64,000 bases of DNA from a virus. The stretch is from positions 1 to 64,000 of the IMG/VR virus record IMGVR_UViG_3300020392_000008, one strand, 5' to 3'. The notes below the pieces were generated by a model. That model was not told where the DNA came from and ran no database searches. It saw only the letters and a program-made list of their open reading frames with translations. Position numbers and translations under genes: made by a program. Of this stretch, positions 7,401 through 16,800 are shown one piece after another (the stretch's first letter is position 1; every line of letters begins with the position of its first letter).

Positions 7401-7410
7401 GAATAAATAA
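7401..7410 (+). promoter_or_regulatory. Late-type promoter GAATAAATAA for the secreted module
   Basis: Plus-strand GAATAAATAA, 17 nt before the TTG start at 7428. It is arranged back to back with the leftward promoter at 7353-7361, so this 90-nt gap is a divergent late promoter region. Confidence 0.55.
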
Positions 7411-7427
7411 AAAAAACAGCTGTAGCT

Positions 7428-7970
7428 TTGAAAAAAATGCTTTTAATTTTTTTGTCTCTATTTTCCTGTGGTAAAATAGATGAAAACGGTTTTAAAAAAT
7501 ACGTAATTAAAAAAGGTAAACATAGATCCGGTTGGAGGTATGTTACTTCAACATCTAATAAGTTTAATATAGAAGTTGTTTTTGATAAATCTGCAAAATA
7601 TACTACACAGGATCCTATTAATCAATATGACGTAAATAAATTATGGGGAGTAAGCGATTGTGGAAAACATCATCACGATAATTCAATTAGATTTGGATGG
7701 AGGTGGTTAAACGACAGCGTTGAAATATTGTGGTATAGGAGGCTAGCCGGTAATTTTGAATTTGAAAAAATAACTAGTGTTAACATAGATGAAGTAAATA
7801 AAATGCATTTATCAATAAATCAGAATAGTTATGAACTCAGAGTAAATGGAGTAATAAAAACAGTTCCTAGACCATGTTCTCAAGACTTTAAAAGATATAT
7901 GCTTTATCCTTACTTTGGGGGAGATGAAACGGCCCCTCATAGAATAGAAATAAAAATAAAAGAATTATGA
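7428..7970 (+). CDS. Surface lipoprotein of Bacteroidota type
   Basis: 180 residues from TTG at 7428, chosen because it supplies the positive n-region (MKK) of a lipoprotein signal; the ATG at 7437 would lack it. The signal MKKMLLIFLSLFSC ends in a lipobox with Cys14. The next residues GKIDEN contain a Lys followed by an acidic pair, similar to the lipoprotein export signal that sends Bacteroidota lipoproteins to the cell surface. The remaining domain is rich in Trp, His and aromatic residues (FGWRWLND, YPYFGGDETAPH) and looks like a Bacteroidota lipoprotein family of unknown function. Its stop overlaps the protease start (ATGA). The position suggests late expression and insertion into the host envelope; superinfection exclusion is one possibility. 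Confidence 0.7.
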   Translation: MKKMLLIFLSLFSCGKIDENGFKKYVIKKGKHRSGWRYVTSTSNKFNIEVVFDKSAKYTTQDPINQYDVNKLWGVSDCGKHHHDNSIRFGWRWLNDSVEILWYRRLAGNFEFEKITSVNIDEVNKMHLSINQNSYELRVNGVIKTVPRPCSQDFKRYMLYPYFGGDETAPHRIEIKIKEL

Positions 7971-9289
7971 AAATATTACTTTTTTTATCTTTATTAATTT
8001 TTAAAACATGCTTAGGTCAAACACCATGCGCAACAGACGAATATAATAAGCCTTTTATAGAGCAAAACCCACAAAAATATGCCGAAATAGAAAAAGATAT
8101 TCAACGCTATTTAAAGGCCCCTAGAGTTAAATCTGATGGAACATATGTAATTCCAATTGTAGTTCATGTAGTCTATAATGATTGGAGAGAAAATCTTCAT
8201 GATTCTATAATTTATCAACAATTAAAAGTTTTAAATGATAGATTTAATCTTAGAAATGCAGATACTGTATTATTAACAGATACTCTACAGAATTGGAAAG
8301 GTAATTTTAAAATCTCATTTGAATTGGCGCATCTCGATCCAGAAGGATATCCTACAACAGGAATTACAAGAACACACACAAATGTTGGTGAATTTTCTTA
8401 TTACAGTAATAATGTTAAAAAATCAAGTCAAGGAAAAGCGGGTTGGCCAAATAATAGATACCTTAATATTTGGATATGCGACCTTTATGATGGATTGATG
8501 GGCTATGCTCAATTTCCAGGCGGAGAAGACTGGTCGGATGGAGTTGTTGTAGATTGGCAAAGCGTTGGAGATAGGGTCTATTCTTGGACATATCCAATGT
8601 TTCATTCATGGGCAAAAGGACATGTTCTTGTTCATGAAATAGGACACTGGTTAAACCTTCATCACCCTTGGGGAGATTGGGGACCGTGCGGAGATGACTA
8701 TATTCCAGAAACAGGTTTACAAGACGGGCCTATTTACCCAAGTGCACAGTGTCCGGATACTCTATTTAGTCAATGTGATACACCGGAAAGAGTATTTGTA
8801 AAACATTATATGGACTATGTTGGAGCAGATTGTATGTGTACATTTACAAAAAATCAAGTTGCTAGAGGCATTGCGTCTCTTGAAAATAGCAGGGTAGAAT
8901 TATTAAATAGTTACGTGCCTAAACCTATTCTAACAGGGTTTGAGAATACTAAGGTTAGGCCAACGTTTACTAAAGGTAGAATTATTTTAGAATTTCCACA
9001 GTACGAAGGAACTTTAAAAATAGCAATATACGATATGCTAGGTAGAGAAATACATATGAGGCAAACTACATTCCCATTTATTGATATTAAATTAAATATA
9101 CCTAACGGTAGCTATATAATAGACGTACTTAAAAAAGATAAACGAGTATTCCAACAAAAAATAATAATTAACTCAGGTTCGCCGTATGGGGCTAATTTAA
9201 ACTATTTAAATCTTAAAACGAAAGCAGGTGTAGCGAACAGCCTGCTTTCTAATCCGATAACAATAATCGGTCCTAAAACCCTACGTTAA
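7967..9289 (+). CDS. Secreted M43 metalloprotease with T9SS sorting domain
   Basis: 440 residues. Signal peptide MKILLFLSLLIFKTCLG with cleavage before Q18. The catalytic domain carries HEIGHWLNLHH (His223, Glu224, His227, His233; the usual Gly of HExxHxxGxxH is Asn230), preceded by the M43 pattern RYLNIWICDL...GYAQFPGG and followed by the Met-turn region HYMDYVGADCMCTFTKNQ (Met282) with family cysteines. Residues about 336-403 (IAIYDMLGREI...LNIPNGSYIIDV...QQKIIIN) match the type A C-terminal sorting domain of the type IX secretion system. A further 37 residues follow, which is unusual. Translationally coupled to the lipoprotein gene. It should be exported to the outer surface or medium by the host T9SS. 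Substrate unknown; cell-surface or matrix protein degradation at lysis is plausible. Confidence 0.88.
   Translation: MKILLFLSLLIFKTCLGQTPCATDEYNKPFIEQNPQKYAEIEKDIQRYLKAPRVKSDGTYVIPIVVHVVYNDWRENLHDSIIYQQLKVLNDRFNLRNADTVLLTDTLQNWKGNFKISFELAHLDPEGYPTTGITRTHTNVGEFSYYSNNVKKSSQGKAGWPNNRYLNIWICDLYDGLMGYAQFPGGEDWSDGVVVDWQSVGDRVYSWTYPMFHSWAKGHVLVHEIGHWLNLHHPWGDWGPCGDDYIPETGLQDGPIYPSAQCPDTLFSQCDTPERVFVKHYMDYVGADCMCTFTKNQVARGIASLENSRVELLNSYVPKPILTGFENTKVRPTFTKGRIILEFPQYEGTLKIAIYDMLGREIHMRQTTFPFIDIKLNIPNGSYIIDVLKKDKRVFQQKIIINSGSPYGANLNYLNLKTKAGVANSLLSNPITIIGPKTLR
9221..9270 (+). promoter_or_regulatory. Two hairpins inside the 3' end of the protease gene
   Basis: AAAGCAGG (9221-9228) pairs with CCTGCTTT (9241-9248) around a 12-nt loop, and CCGAT (9254-9258) pairs with ATCGG (9266-9270). 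Together with the terminator at 9280 they give three consecutive stems in the last 80 nt of the reading frame. This is consistent with a 3' untranslated structure that has become part of the coding region. Confidence 0.5.
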
Positions 9290-9307
9290 TACGTAGGAAA
9301 TATTTTT
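9280..9307 (+). terminator. Rho-independent terminator after the protease gene
   Basis: CCTACGT (9280-9286), loop TAAT (which contains the first bases of the stop codon), ACGTAGG (9291-9297), then AAATATTTTTT. It ends rightward transcription just before the convergent nrdA gene, whose stop codon lies at 9307. Confidence 0.75.
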
Positions 9308-11475
9308 TATGCATCACATCCGCCTCCTGCACAGGTAAATACTGAATTTTCAGGACGCTTAGGTGTTTGAGAAACTATGTTTTCAGAGGCTGATAATTTT
9401 TTATTTTTAGAAAGCTTAGACTCAGTTCTTGTGTAATATGATCCTGTTTTAAGTCCATTTTTCCAAGCAAAAACAAGTGCACTAGATATTTTACTATATT
9501 TAGCATCTTTATGATAAACATTCATACTTTGAGATTGATCTACGTATTTGTTTCTTATTATTGCTAATTCTAATAAAACCTTTTGAGGTATTTCCCAAAC
9601 TGTTTTATATCTGTATCTAATGTCTTCTGGTATTTCATGTATATTTTGAACGCTTCCTTCGTTTGCTATGATTTTATTTCTAATATCTTCGTTCCATATA
9701 CCTAGCTCATTTAGTTCTCTTACTAAATATTTGTTAACAACTATAAATTCTCCATCTCCCACCATTCTAGTAAAAACATTGGACGTAATAGGTTCAAAAC
9801 ATTCAAATGCTCCTAATAAAATAGCGCTTGACGCAGTTGGCATCAGGCCTAGTAAAAGAGAATTTTTCATAGGGATAGGTTCTCCTTTTTCTAGAGGACT
9901 CCAATCTTCTATATATGTTTCACCTTTACTATATGGGCTTCCTTCCCAGGATGGATATGATTTATTATCCTCTCTAGCTATTGTCATGCTTTCTTCAACA
10001 GCTGCTTTATACATGGTTTCAAAAATATCATTATTCCATTTTTTAGCGTCTTCACTTTCAAATGAAATTTTCTTTTTAGCAAAAAAGTCAGCAAGTCCAG
10101 CTACGCCGATAGCTATTGCTCTCTGATCTTCGCCCGCTTTTTTTGACCATTTATCTGACCATTTGTTGTTATCGATTACTTTATTAAGGGCTCTTACAAG
10201 AACTTTAGTGGACTTTGCTATGCTTCTTAAAGTATCATGCTCAGCAAGATTTACAGATGCTAAAGTGCACTGAGGTGTATACTCAGGCAAACTTGCTTGT
10301 ATTATTTCTGCACATAGGTTAGATTGATTTACAATACCGATGTTACGCTGCATATTTCTTTTATTAGCATTATCTTTAAAAAATGTATATGGAGTACCAC
10401 TTTCAACCTGCGATCTAATTATAGCGTCCCATATTTTTTTAGGTTCTATGGGCTCGCCTAAACCTAATTCTATGGCTTTGTAATATTCTTCTTTAAACTC
10501 TTCACCATGAATTTCATAAAAAGGTTTTAATCCTGCTTTTTTAATATCATTAGGGCAAAAAAGGTAATACTTTTTATTTGATACTAAAGATTCCATAAAT
10601 ACATCATCTATAGTTACTGCCGTAAATAAATCTCTAGCCCTATTTAGTTCTTCTCCTATAGGCAATCTTAACTCCAAAAAAGGTAATATGTCTTTGTGCC
10701 AAGTGGAAAGATATAAGGCACAGCTACCTGATCTGTTTCCTTGTTTGTAAAATCTCATTTTGGCTTGAACCATGTCTGCGAATCGTACCACCCCTCCTGC
10801 TTTTCCTTTAAAGCTTTTTACCATACTTTTAGAGCTACGAAGCCTATCTATACACAGACCTATTCCAGAACCTTCTTTAGACCCATGAGCTATTTTATCT
10901 AAAGTGGCGTTGATTCCTTCAATACTATCGTCCATTAGCGTGGTAAGATTACAACTAATTAAACCATTTCTACCCTCTACACCTGAATTAGACAATATAG
11001 GCGTTGCAAAATTTATTTTTTTATCATATAATTCATTTAATAACTTTCGTCTATCTTTAAAAGAATCAGGGTATAAATGACTTGCTACTCTATTATGCAT
11101 CATTGATGGTATTTCAATAGGTGTTCCATTTTCATTTTTATCAGAATATTTAGTTAAAAAAGTAGAAGCAGCAAAAGAATCAAATTTTTCATCTACCTTT
11201 TTTTCTTCTACTTCTAATAACTTACCTTGCCTAGATATAAGTATTCTTCCTCCTAAGATTGCATAGTCTGGGTGCTCTATTTGTAAATCTGCTGTTTGAA
11301 ACGCGACTATTTCATCTATATCAGTAGCCGTCATACCATCTTTTATATGAGGTACAACTTTTTGAAATAACATATCGGGTTTTATATTTAACCCTACAGA
11401 TTGAGTTTTTATTCTACTTAAAATTTTATTAGGCATAAAGGACTGCTTTGTGCCATCTCTTTTAATTATTTTCAT
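9307..11475 (-). CDS. nrdA: Ribonucleoside-diphosphate reductase, large subunit
   Basis: 722 residues, class Ia alpha subunit. The N-terminal ATP-cone (MKIIKRDGTKQSF..., about 1-90) is present. It is followed by ISCNLTT (first redox Cys), KEGSGIGLCIDRLRSS, the active-site NLCAEI (Asn-x-Cys-x-Glu), CTLASVNL (second redox Cys), PTASSAILLGAFECFEP, and the C-terminal shuttle pair C715/C720 in TCAGGGC. All residues expected for catalysis are visible and no intein interrupts the frame. It reduces NDPs to dNDPs for phage replication together with NrdB encoded 16 nt upstream. Convergent with the secreted protease gene. Confidence 0.96.
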   Translation of the reverse strand: MKIIKRDGTKQSFMPNKILSRIKTQSVGLNIKPDMLFQKVVPHIKDGMTATDIDEIVAFQTADLQIEHPDYAILGGRILISRQGKLLEVEEKKVDEKFDSFAASTFLTKYSDKNENGTPIEIPSMMHNRVASHLYPDSFKDRRKLLNELYDKKINFATPILSNSGVEGRNGLISCNLTTLMDDSIEGINATLDKIAHGSKEGSGIGLCIDRLRSSKSMVKSFKGKAGGVVRFADMVQAKMRFYKQGNRSGSCALYLSTWHKDILPFLELRLPIGEELNRARDLFTAVTIDDVFMESLVSNKKYYLFCPNDIKKAGLKPFYEIHGEEFKEEYYKAIELGLGEPIEPKKIWDAIIRSQVESGTPYTFFKDNANKRNMQRNIGIVNQSNLCAEIIQASLPEYTPQCTLASVNLAEHDTLRSIAKSTKVLVRALNKVIDNNKWSDKWSKKAGEDQRAIAIGVAGLADFFAKKKISFESEDAKKWNNDIFETMYKAAVEESMTIAREDNKSYPSWEGSPYSKGETYIEDWSPLEKGEPIPMKNSLLLGLMPTASSAILLGAFECFEPITSNVFTRMVGDGEFIVVNKYLVRELNELGIWNEDIRNKIIANEGSVQNIHEIPEDIRYRYKTVWEIPQKVLLELAIIRNKYVDQSQSMNVYHKDAKYSKISSALVFAWKNGLKTGSYYTRTESKLSKNKKLSASENIVSQTPKRPENSVFTCAGGGCDA

Positions 11476-11491
11476 CTGCTTTATTTTTTAT

Positions 11492-12451
11492 TTAAAACTC
11501 TACGTCATCGAATATTCCAACATTGCTAGTAGGAATGTCTACTCTAGTATATCCTCCGCCTGTTCTTCTTTCAAAGAAATTATTTTTAGAAGATAAACCT
11601 ATTTTTTTCATAAAATCTAATGGGTTTTTAGTGTTAAATTTTGTTTCTCCTACAAAGTCTTTTAATACTATGTCAGTTACAAATTCAACATACTCTATCA
11701 TCATTTCTTTAGTCATTCCTTGCAAACCGTCAGGCAAACTTTCTTCAACAAATTTTTTCTCTGTTTGATAACAAGATAATATAACTTCTTTAATTCTTTC
11801 AGGGCTTGGTTTATATTCTTCTTTAATGTATTTTTTAAACATTTGAAGGGCAAATTCATAATGAAAAGACTCGTCCCTAAGTATTAATTCATTCATTTCA
11901 GCTAATCCTGGCATTTTATTTCTACTTCTAAACCAGAATACCCCTGCAAAAACAGAAGAAAAAGCAATACCTTCTACACAGGCAAATGCTATTAATTTTT
12001 CAACAAAAGTGCCGTTGCTTAACCAAAATTCTGCCCATGAAGCTTTACTTTTTACAGCTTCATTTGTTAACATTGAATTAAAAAGTTCTGATTTTTCAGA
12101 AGGATCTTCTATGTATGTATCAATTAATAATGAGTAACCGTTTGCATGAACCTGCTCTATAAACATTTGGTGATTATAATAATATTTGGCCTCTGCTATT
12201 TCCACATTATCAATTACATTATCACAAAGATTGTCTATTACTAGCCCATCTGATATAGTAAAAAAGGCTAATATGTTCTTTAGATAAAATTTTTCTGAAT
12301 CATTTAAAGAATTATAATCATCTTGTGCTAAATTTACTTCTTCAGCAACCCATGTTTGCTTTTCAGCCGCTTTATATGCGTCCCATAGATCTTGGTTTTT
12401 AATAGGAAATATAGAATATCTTTTTTCAGTATCTGAGTTTTTTAAATACAT
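11492..12451 (-). CDS. nrdB: Ribonucleoside-diphosphate reductase, small subunit
   Basis: 319 residues from ATG at 12451 (MYLKNSDTEKRYSIFP). An ATG at 12526 is in frame but lies inside a hairpin and would add a non-conserved hydrophobic leader. Diiron ligands are visible: Asp in FTISDGLV, Glu/His in MFIEQVHANGYS, Glu in CVEGIAFSS, and Glu/His in RDESFHYEF. The radical tyrosine is the Tyr of HANGYS, four residues after the His as in E. coli. It provides the tyrosyl radical for NrdA, which follows 16 nt downstream. The leader carries two hairpins (12471-12527), which may control expression. Confidence 0.95.
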   Translation of the reverse strand: MYLKNSDTEKRYSIFPIKNQDLWDAYKAAEKQTWVAEEVNLAQDDYNSLNDSEKFYLKNILAFFTISDGLVIDNLCDNVIDNVEIAEAKYYYNHQMFIEQVHANGYSLLIDTYIEDPSEKSELFNSMLTNEAVKSKASWAEFWLSNGTFVEKLIAFACVEGIAFSSVFAGVFWFRSRNKMPGLAEMNELILRDESFHYEFALQMFKKYIKEEYKPSPERIKEVILSCYQTEKKFVEESLPDGLQGMTKEMMIEYVEFVTDIVLKDFVGETKFNTKNPLDFMKKIGLSSKNNFFERRTGGGYTRVDIPTSNVGIFDDVEF

Positions 12452-12470
12452 ATGAATAATTATTTTTATT

Positions 12471-12527
12471 AGGGAATCAAATCCCTGGTGTTTAAAAAAT
12501 GGGCATATCAAAATAGATTTGCCCATT
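12471..12527 (-). promoter_or_regulatory. Terminator-like hairpin plus second stem in the nrdB leader
   Basis: On the minus strand AATGGGCA (12527-12520) pairs with TGCCCATT (12505-12498) around a 14-nt loop and is followed by T at 12499-12494. This has the form of a Rho-independent terminator. A second stem AGGGA/TCCCT (12486-12482 with 12475-12471, 6-nt loop) follows, and the nrdB ATG comes 20 nt later. It may terminate the upstream S1-like gene, or act as an attenuator for nrdB/nrdA. Confidence 0.6.
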
Positions 12528-12581
12528 ATAGATTTATTTATTTAATAGTTCGTTAAGTTGAACAAGTGGATATGTTTTTTA

Positions 12582-13775
12582 TTAGTTAGTTAATGAATAA
12601 TTAAGTCTCTTATTAAGAGGGTCTACGTTATGAATTAAAACTTTAGAAAAATTAGAAAGATCTAACTTTCTATATTGCTTATCTAGCTTTAATTCTATTG
12701 CTTCCCCATTATAATACATTGATATAGTATTTCTTTTTGTTTCATGTTCTGAAAAATCAAAAGTATTTCCTTCTAAATCTTCCTTTAATCTATCCCATTT
12801 TACTAGGTCTTCTGGTATAGAATCCTTTTTTAATGATAAAATTATTCTATATTGATTTTTTTTATATGAAACACCTTTTACATATACATCAATGTCGTCG
12901 CCTGCCTTTAAATTTTTTCTAATATCGTCATAATTTTCAAAATCAGAGCTATGAACAAGGCCGGTGTAATAATTTTCTAATTCTACAAATACACCAAAAT
13001 CATATGGTTTATTAGTTAAAGTACCAGTGTACATTTTTCCAAATCTTAAGTCTGAAACTTTTTCAGGAAGGCTATGCTTAATGTATTTTTTATAAGAAAC
13101 AATAAATAAATTATTTGACTTATCATAATTATCAACCATTACTGAAATGGTTTTATTTAATAATACAGAAAAATCTTTAATTACGTTTGCGCCGGCTTGA
13201 GAGCCCGGTATAAAGCAATCTATTTCACCTTTATATGTTGCTATATAACCTCCTTTTATTAGTTTTCTAATAGTAACATCAAACCAGGTGTTTTCTTCAA
13301 AGTGTGTTAATAGCTCGTCTCTGTAATTAATAGACCTACTTTTCTTTTCAGATGCAACATATTCACAATTAGAGTTAGATTTGTATAATATAACTTTAAA
13401 AGTTGTTCCATGGCCTTTTTTAAGTTCTTCTATGTCTCCTCCATATTCTTTTAGTGGAATACTTATTTCAACACCTGAAGTGTCTTCTATCGCTTTAATC
13501 ACGCCTGTGTTTAAGCATATGCTTTTTGCATGAACTTTGTATAACTGACCTACTTCTAAGTCCTTGCTTACGTGTAAATCAATTCCACGTTCCTGTTCGT
13601 ATTTTTTGTATAGATCATATAGTTCCTGCGCATAAGGTTCTTTGCATAGGATTTTAATATTATCATTAATGTCTTGGTCAGATAGCTTTACATTCCTATT
13701 GTATTTATCATTTGTTAATGAATCCCAGTCAAAGTCTTCTAGTGGCTGGCCGTTATTTGAATTGTTTTTTTGCAT
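12582..13775 (-). CDS. Ribosomal protein S1-like RNA-binding protein
   Basis: 397 residues. After a polar N terminus of about 70 residues, three S1-type OB repeats can be traced. The first is about 73-148 (GQLYKVHAKSICLNTGVI...). The second, about 158-235, includes GEIDCFIPGSQAG, the segment also found in genuine S1. The third is about 240-320 (GKMYTGTLTNKPYDFGVFVELENYYTGLVHSSDF), the clearest S1 repeat. A fourth degenerate segment may follow. Host S1 is longer, with about six repeats. S1 proteins bind mRNA at the ribosome or regulate RNA decay. In Bacteroidota, where Shine-Dalgarno pairing is largely absent, a phage S1 could steer initiation toward phage mRNAs. That role is inference; the domain assignment is firm. 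Confidence 0.8.
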   Translation of the reverse strand: MQKNNSNNGQPLEDFDWDSLTNDKYNRNVKLSDQDINDNIKILCKEPYAQELYDLYKKYEQERGIDLHVSKDLEVGQLYKVHAKSICLNTGVIKAIEDTSGVEISIPLKEYGGDIEELKKGHGTTFKVILYKSNSNCEYVASEKKSRSINYRDELLTHFEENTWFDVTIRKLIKGGYIATYKGEIDCFIPGSQAGANVIKDFSVLLNKTISVMVDNYDKSNNLFIVSYKKYIKHSLPEKVSDLRFGKMYTGTLTNKPYDFGVFVELENYYTGLVHSSDFENYDDIRKNLKAGDDIDVYVKGVSYKKNQYRIILSLKKDSIPEDLVKWDRLKEDLEGNTFDFSEHETKRNTISMYYNGEAIELKLDKQYRKLDLSNFSKVLIHNVDPLNKRLNYSLTN

Positions 13776-13819
13776 ATCTTGTATTTTTAAATATTATATT
13801 GAAAACCGGTTGTTTAGTT

Positions 13820-16800
13820 TTAAATAAATGACCTAAAAAATCCAACTTTATCCGCTGCTTCTGAAATAAACTCATCTAGGAATAATATAAATAAAAAATT
13901 CTTACTGGATAATCTTTCCCAAGGCGGTATATCATCTGCTCTCATAACGGGGTGAAGAAGCCTTTGTGTATCGGCTAAACCTATACTAGCAGCGCCTGCT
14001 GGTATTGCATAACTTAGTGGAACATCCATTATAGGGGACACTATTTTGTTTATTGTTTCCTTTGCTTTATCTAGCCCGGGTAAGTCAAAAGTAGGAATAT
14101 TAGATGAATTAGGAGACTTTATTTTAGCTAAAGCGTCGGCAGTAAATATAGCAAAGTCAATAGGACCAAATGGGGGTAACAAAAAAGATCTTATTTGAGA
14201 CCCCGATAAGGTTATTCCTTTTGTAGAAACTAATAAATTAATTAGCGCGTATATTGGTTTTATTATGTCAACCAAATCATTTAATTTAAACAATATTTTA
14301 TTTTCTATATAAACTTTTATATCTGAAGGGTTAAGGCTTTTAAAATTATTTTCAATATCAACAGGTAAACATCCATCCAAATTTTTCATATCCTCTTCTA
14401 TTTTGGATTTTAAAGGACCTAATAACATATTTAGATCAATTGGAATTTTTTTAGATAAAGTAAATGGTTTTAGTAAATCAACTTTTTTAGAAGGAATAGA
14501 AATAGAGGATAACACACCTGCAGATGATTCAAGTATTTTTTTAGAATCTGGTTTATTATTTAATTTTAAATCTGGTTTAACTTCACTATTAATAATATTA
14601 AAATATGCGTCTTGAATAGAAGAAACAGTGGTTTCTTCAGAACCTCCAAACAGTTCTTTTACGTCATTTACACTTAAAGAATCTATATATGACTTAAGTA
14701 AATTATCAGCGGTTATTATTGGTAAAAGGTCAGCTTTTTTTGGTGAAAAATCTATAATTTTTGGTTTAAGGTCATCTAGAGTTTTAAATGCACTAAATTT
14801 AAACTTAGATTCAGATACTTCTTTTCTTTTTTTATCGTTTAATGAATTATCTTTTTTGTATTCTAAAGCTTTTTTATGATTACTTAATTTAGATTCTTTA
14901 ATATTTAATTCTTTTTTGAGTCTTCTTTTTATTTTTTTATCATTTTCGTTTTTTATTTTACCAATTAGTTCTTCTATTTCTAACTTTGCTTTTTCTTCAT
15001 TTAAATCAGTGTTACCTTTTAGAGTGTTAGATATTTGTTCTCTAATTTCGTTAAATTTTTTCTTTATATCAACAAAGCTATCGTTTATAATAATTTTATT
15101 ATTTGAATTTACTGGTAGATTATTTAAATCAATTAAATCGATAGCGTTTGGTAATTCTCCTTTCATTATGTCTTTAATTATTCTATTTTTATCAGAAGTT
15201 GGGTCATCTTTTTTATCGCTATTTTTTTCTTCAACATTTTCCTTTAATTGCTCTAGAGGGGTAGGTGGAGGGTTTAGCTTAGTTGAGTCACTAGGTATTT
15301 TTATAGAGGGGAGAGATATGTTGTCAAAAAATTCCATAGTGTCTTTTCTAATTGCCTCTTCTTTTTCTGACTTTGAAACTCCTTCTTCAGATTTTTCTTT
15401 TCTTAAAGCTTTTAATTTTTTTCTTTTTTCTTTTGGCGGTAAAGACGACATATATATGTCATCTATTTCTTTTTGTTTTTGTAAGCGTCTTTTTTCAATA
15501 GCATCTTGTATAGCTAAACTATTTGTAAATTTAGGTTCGCCCATTTGATTCATTTTATCTTTTACGGATTCTTTTGCTTTTTCAATGGCGTCTAAGGCTG
15601 ACTCTTTTTTATCTACAGCATCTTTTACTTTTTCATTTTCAGATTTTCCAGATACAGACTCTTCTAAATTTTTTATTTTTTCACTAATAAGTTTATGCTT
15701 AGGTGTTTTTGGTTTTGCTTTACTAAGTTTATTTTTAAGAGATTCTATTTTTATATTATACTCGTTTTTTTCTTTTTCGGATAAGTTATCTAGGCCCGGT
15801 TTATTAAGAGATGCTTTTTTAGCAGCAGCAATTGATAATGAAATTTTTAAAAAATTACTAACAGGGTCTTTAGTGTATCCAAATTGTTTACTAGGGCCTC
15901 TTAAAGTAAGAAGATGCTGTTTTGAGCCCGTTGCATTTATGTTGAACATAATTGGACTTATAAACAATCCATTTATAGTTAAAAATATAACAGTTACACC
16001 AATGGGACTGGGGGTAACTAGTAAAGGTATCCATATAATAGGAAGAGGTATTTTAATAAGTTTACCCGCTGGAGTTGGAAAAAAGAAACCAACAGGCCAA
16101 TATCTTAAAGTGGTTGGGTTTTTAGGAATGGGTAGAAGTGCTACCTTATTTAAAATTTTTGAAAACTCTAACCAATATTTTAAATCATATATACTTGGCA
16201 TAGTGGGGTCAGTGCCGTTTAATGATTTTTCTCCAAAGGGATCGTCTCCTTTTACTTTATTTGCTTTGTTTTCTAGTTCTTCACTTGAATTTTGTAAAGT
16301 TTTTTTTGAAAAACACGCGCTATCTAGTTTTATAAGTAGTTCTTTAACCCTATCTTGAGTGGGTTTTATTTCTTCCATTCTTTTTTTAATCCTAGATATT
16401 TCAGACTTTAAGTTTTTATTCTTTTTTATAAAATCCTCCTGTGCGTTTTTAACCGTTTGCACGATAGTTTGTAAATTAGAACTATCATCAAGCAGGTCGG
16501 TATTTACACCGCCTATAGTTAACAATAGTTTAATATCTACCCTGGCTAAGTTTTTTAAGTTTTCAGCAACTATCTTAAAAGCAGGTTCTATTTTATTTTT
16601 TCTAATAGTTTCTTTCTTCTGTTCTAATTTTTGTTCAAAATTTTCATAAAAATTAGATAGTTTTTCTTGATCTTTTATAAAGTATTCTTTTGAGCCTTCC
16701 TTTTTTTTATTAAAAGATTTATCTCTTAAATTTTTATCAACAAGGTTAACCGAACTAGTTAGGCCCCTTTCATTTATTGAAAACAGTTTTTCAACAGGGT

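Noticed and set aside
9668-10126. Rightward 152-codon frame inside nrdA
   Set aside because: It is antisense to the conserved catalytic region of nrdA and has no own signals.
9307-11475. Intein or homing endonuclease in nrdA or terL, common in T4-like phages
   Set aside because: nrdA and the visible part of the terminase gene are continuous, with normal length and uninterrupted active-site motifs.
12452-12526. Upstream in-frame ATG for nrdB at 12526
   Set aside because: It lies inside a terminator-type hairpin and adds a leader not expected in NrdB. The start at 12451 gives a normal N terminus.
14916-16358. Long rightward reading frames (210 and 257 codons) within the 1370-residue gene
   Set aside because: They are hydrophobic/Phe-Ser-rich mirror frames of a Lys/Glu-rich gene on the other strand, with no plausible start context or domains.
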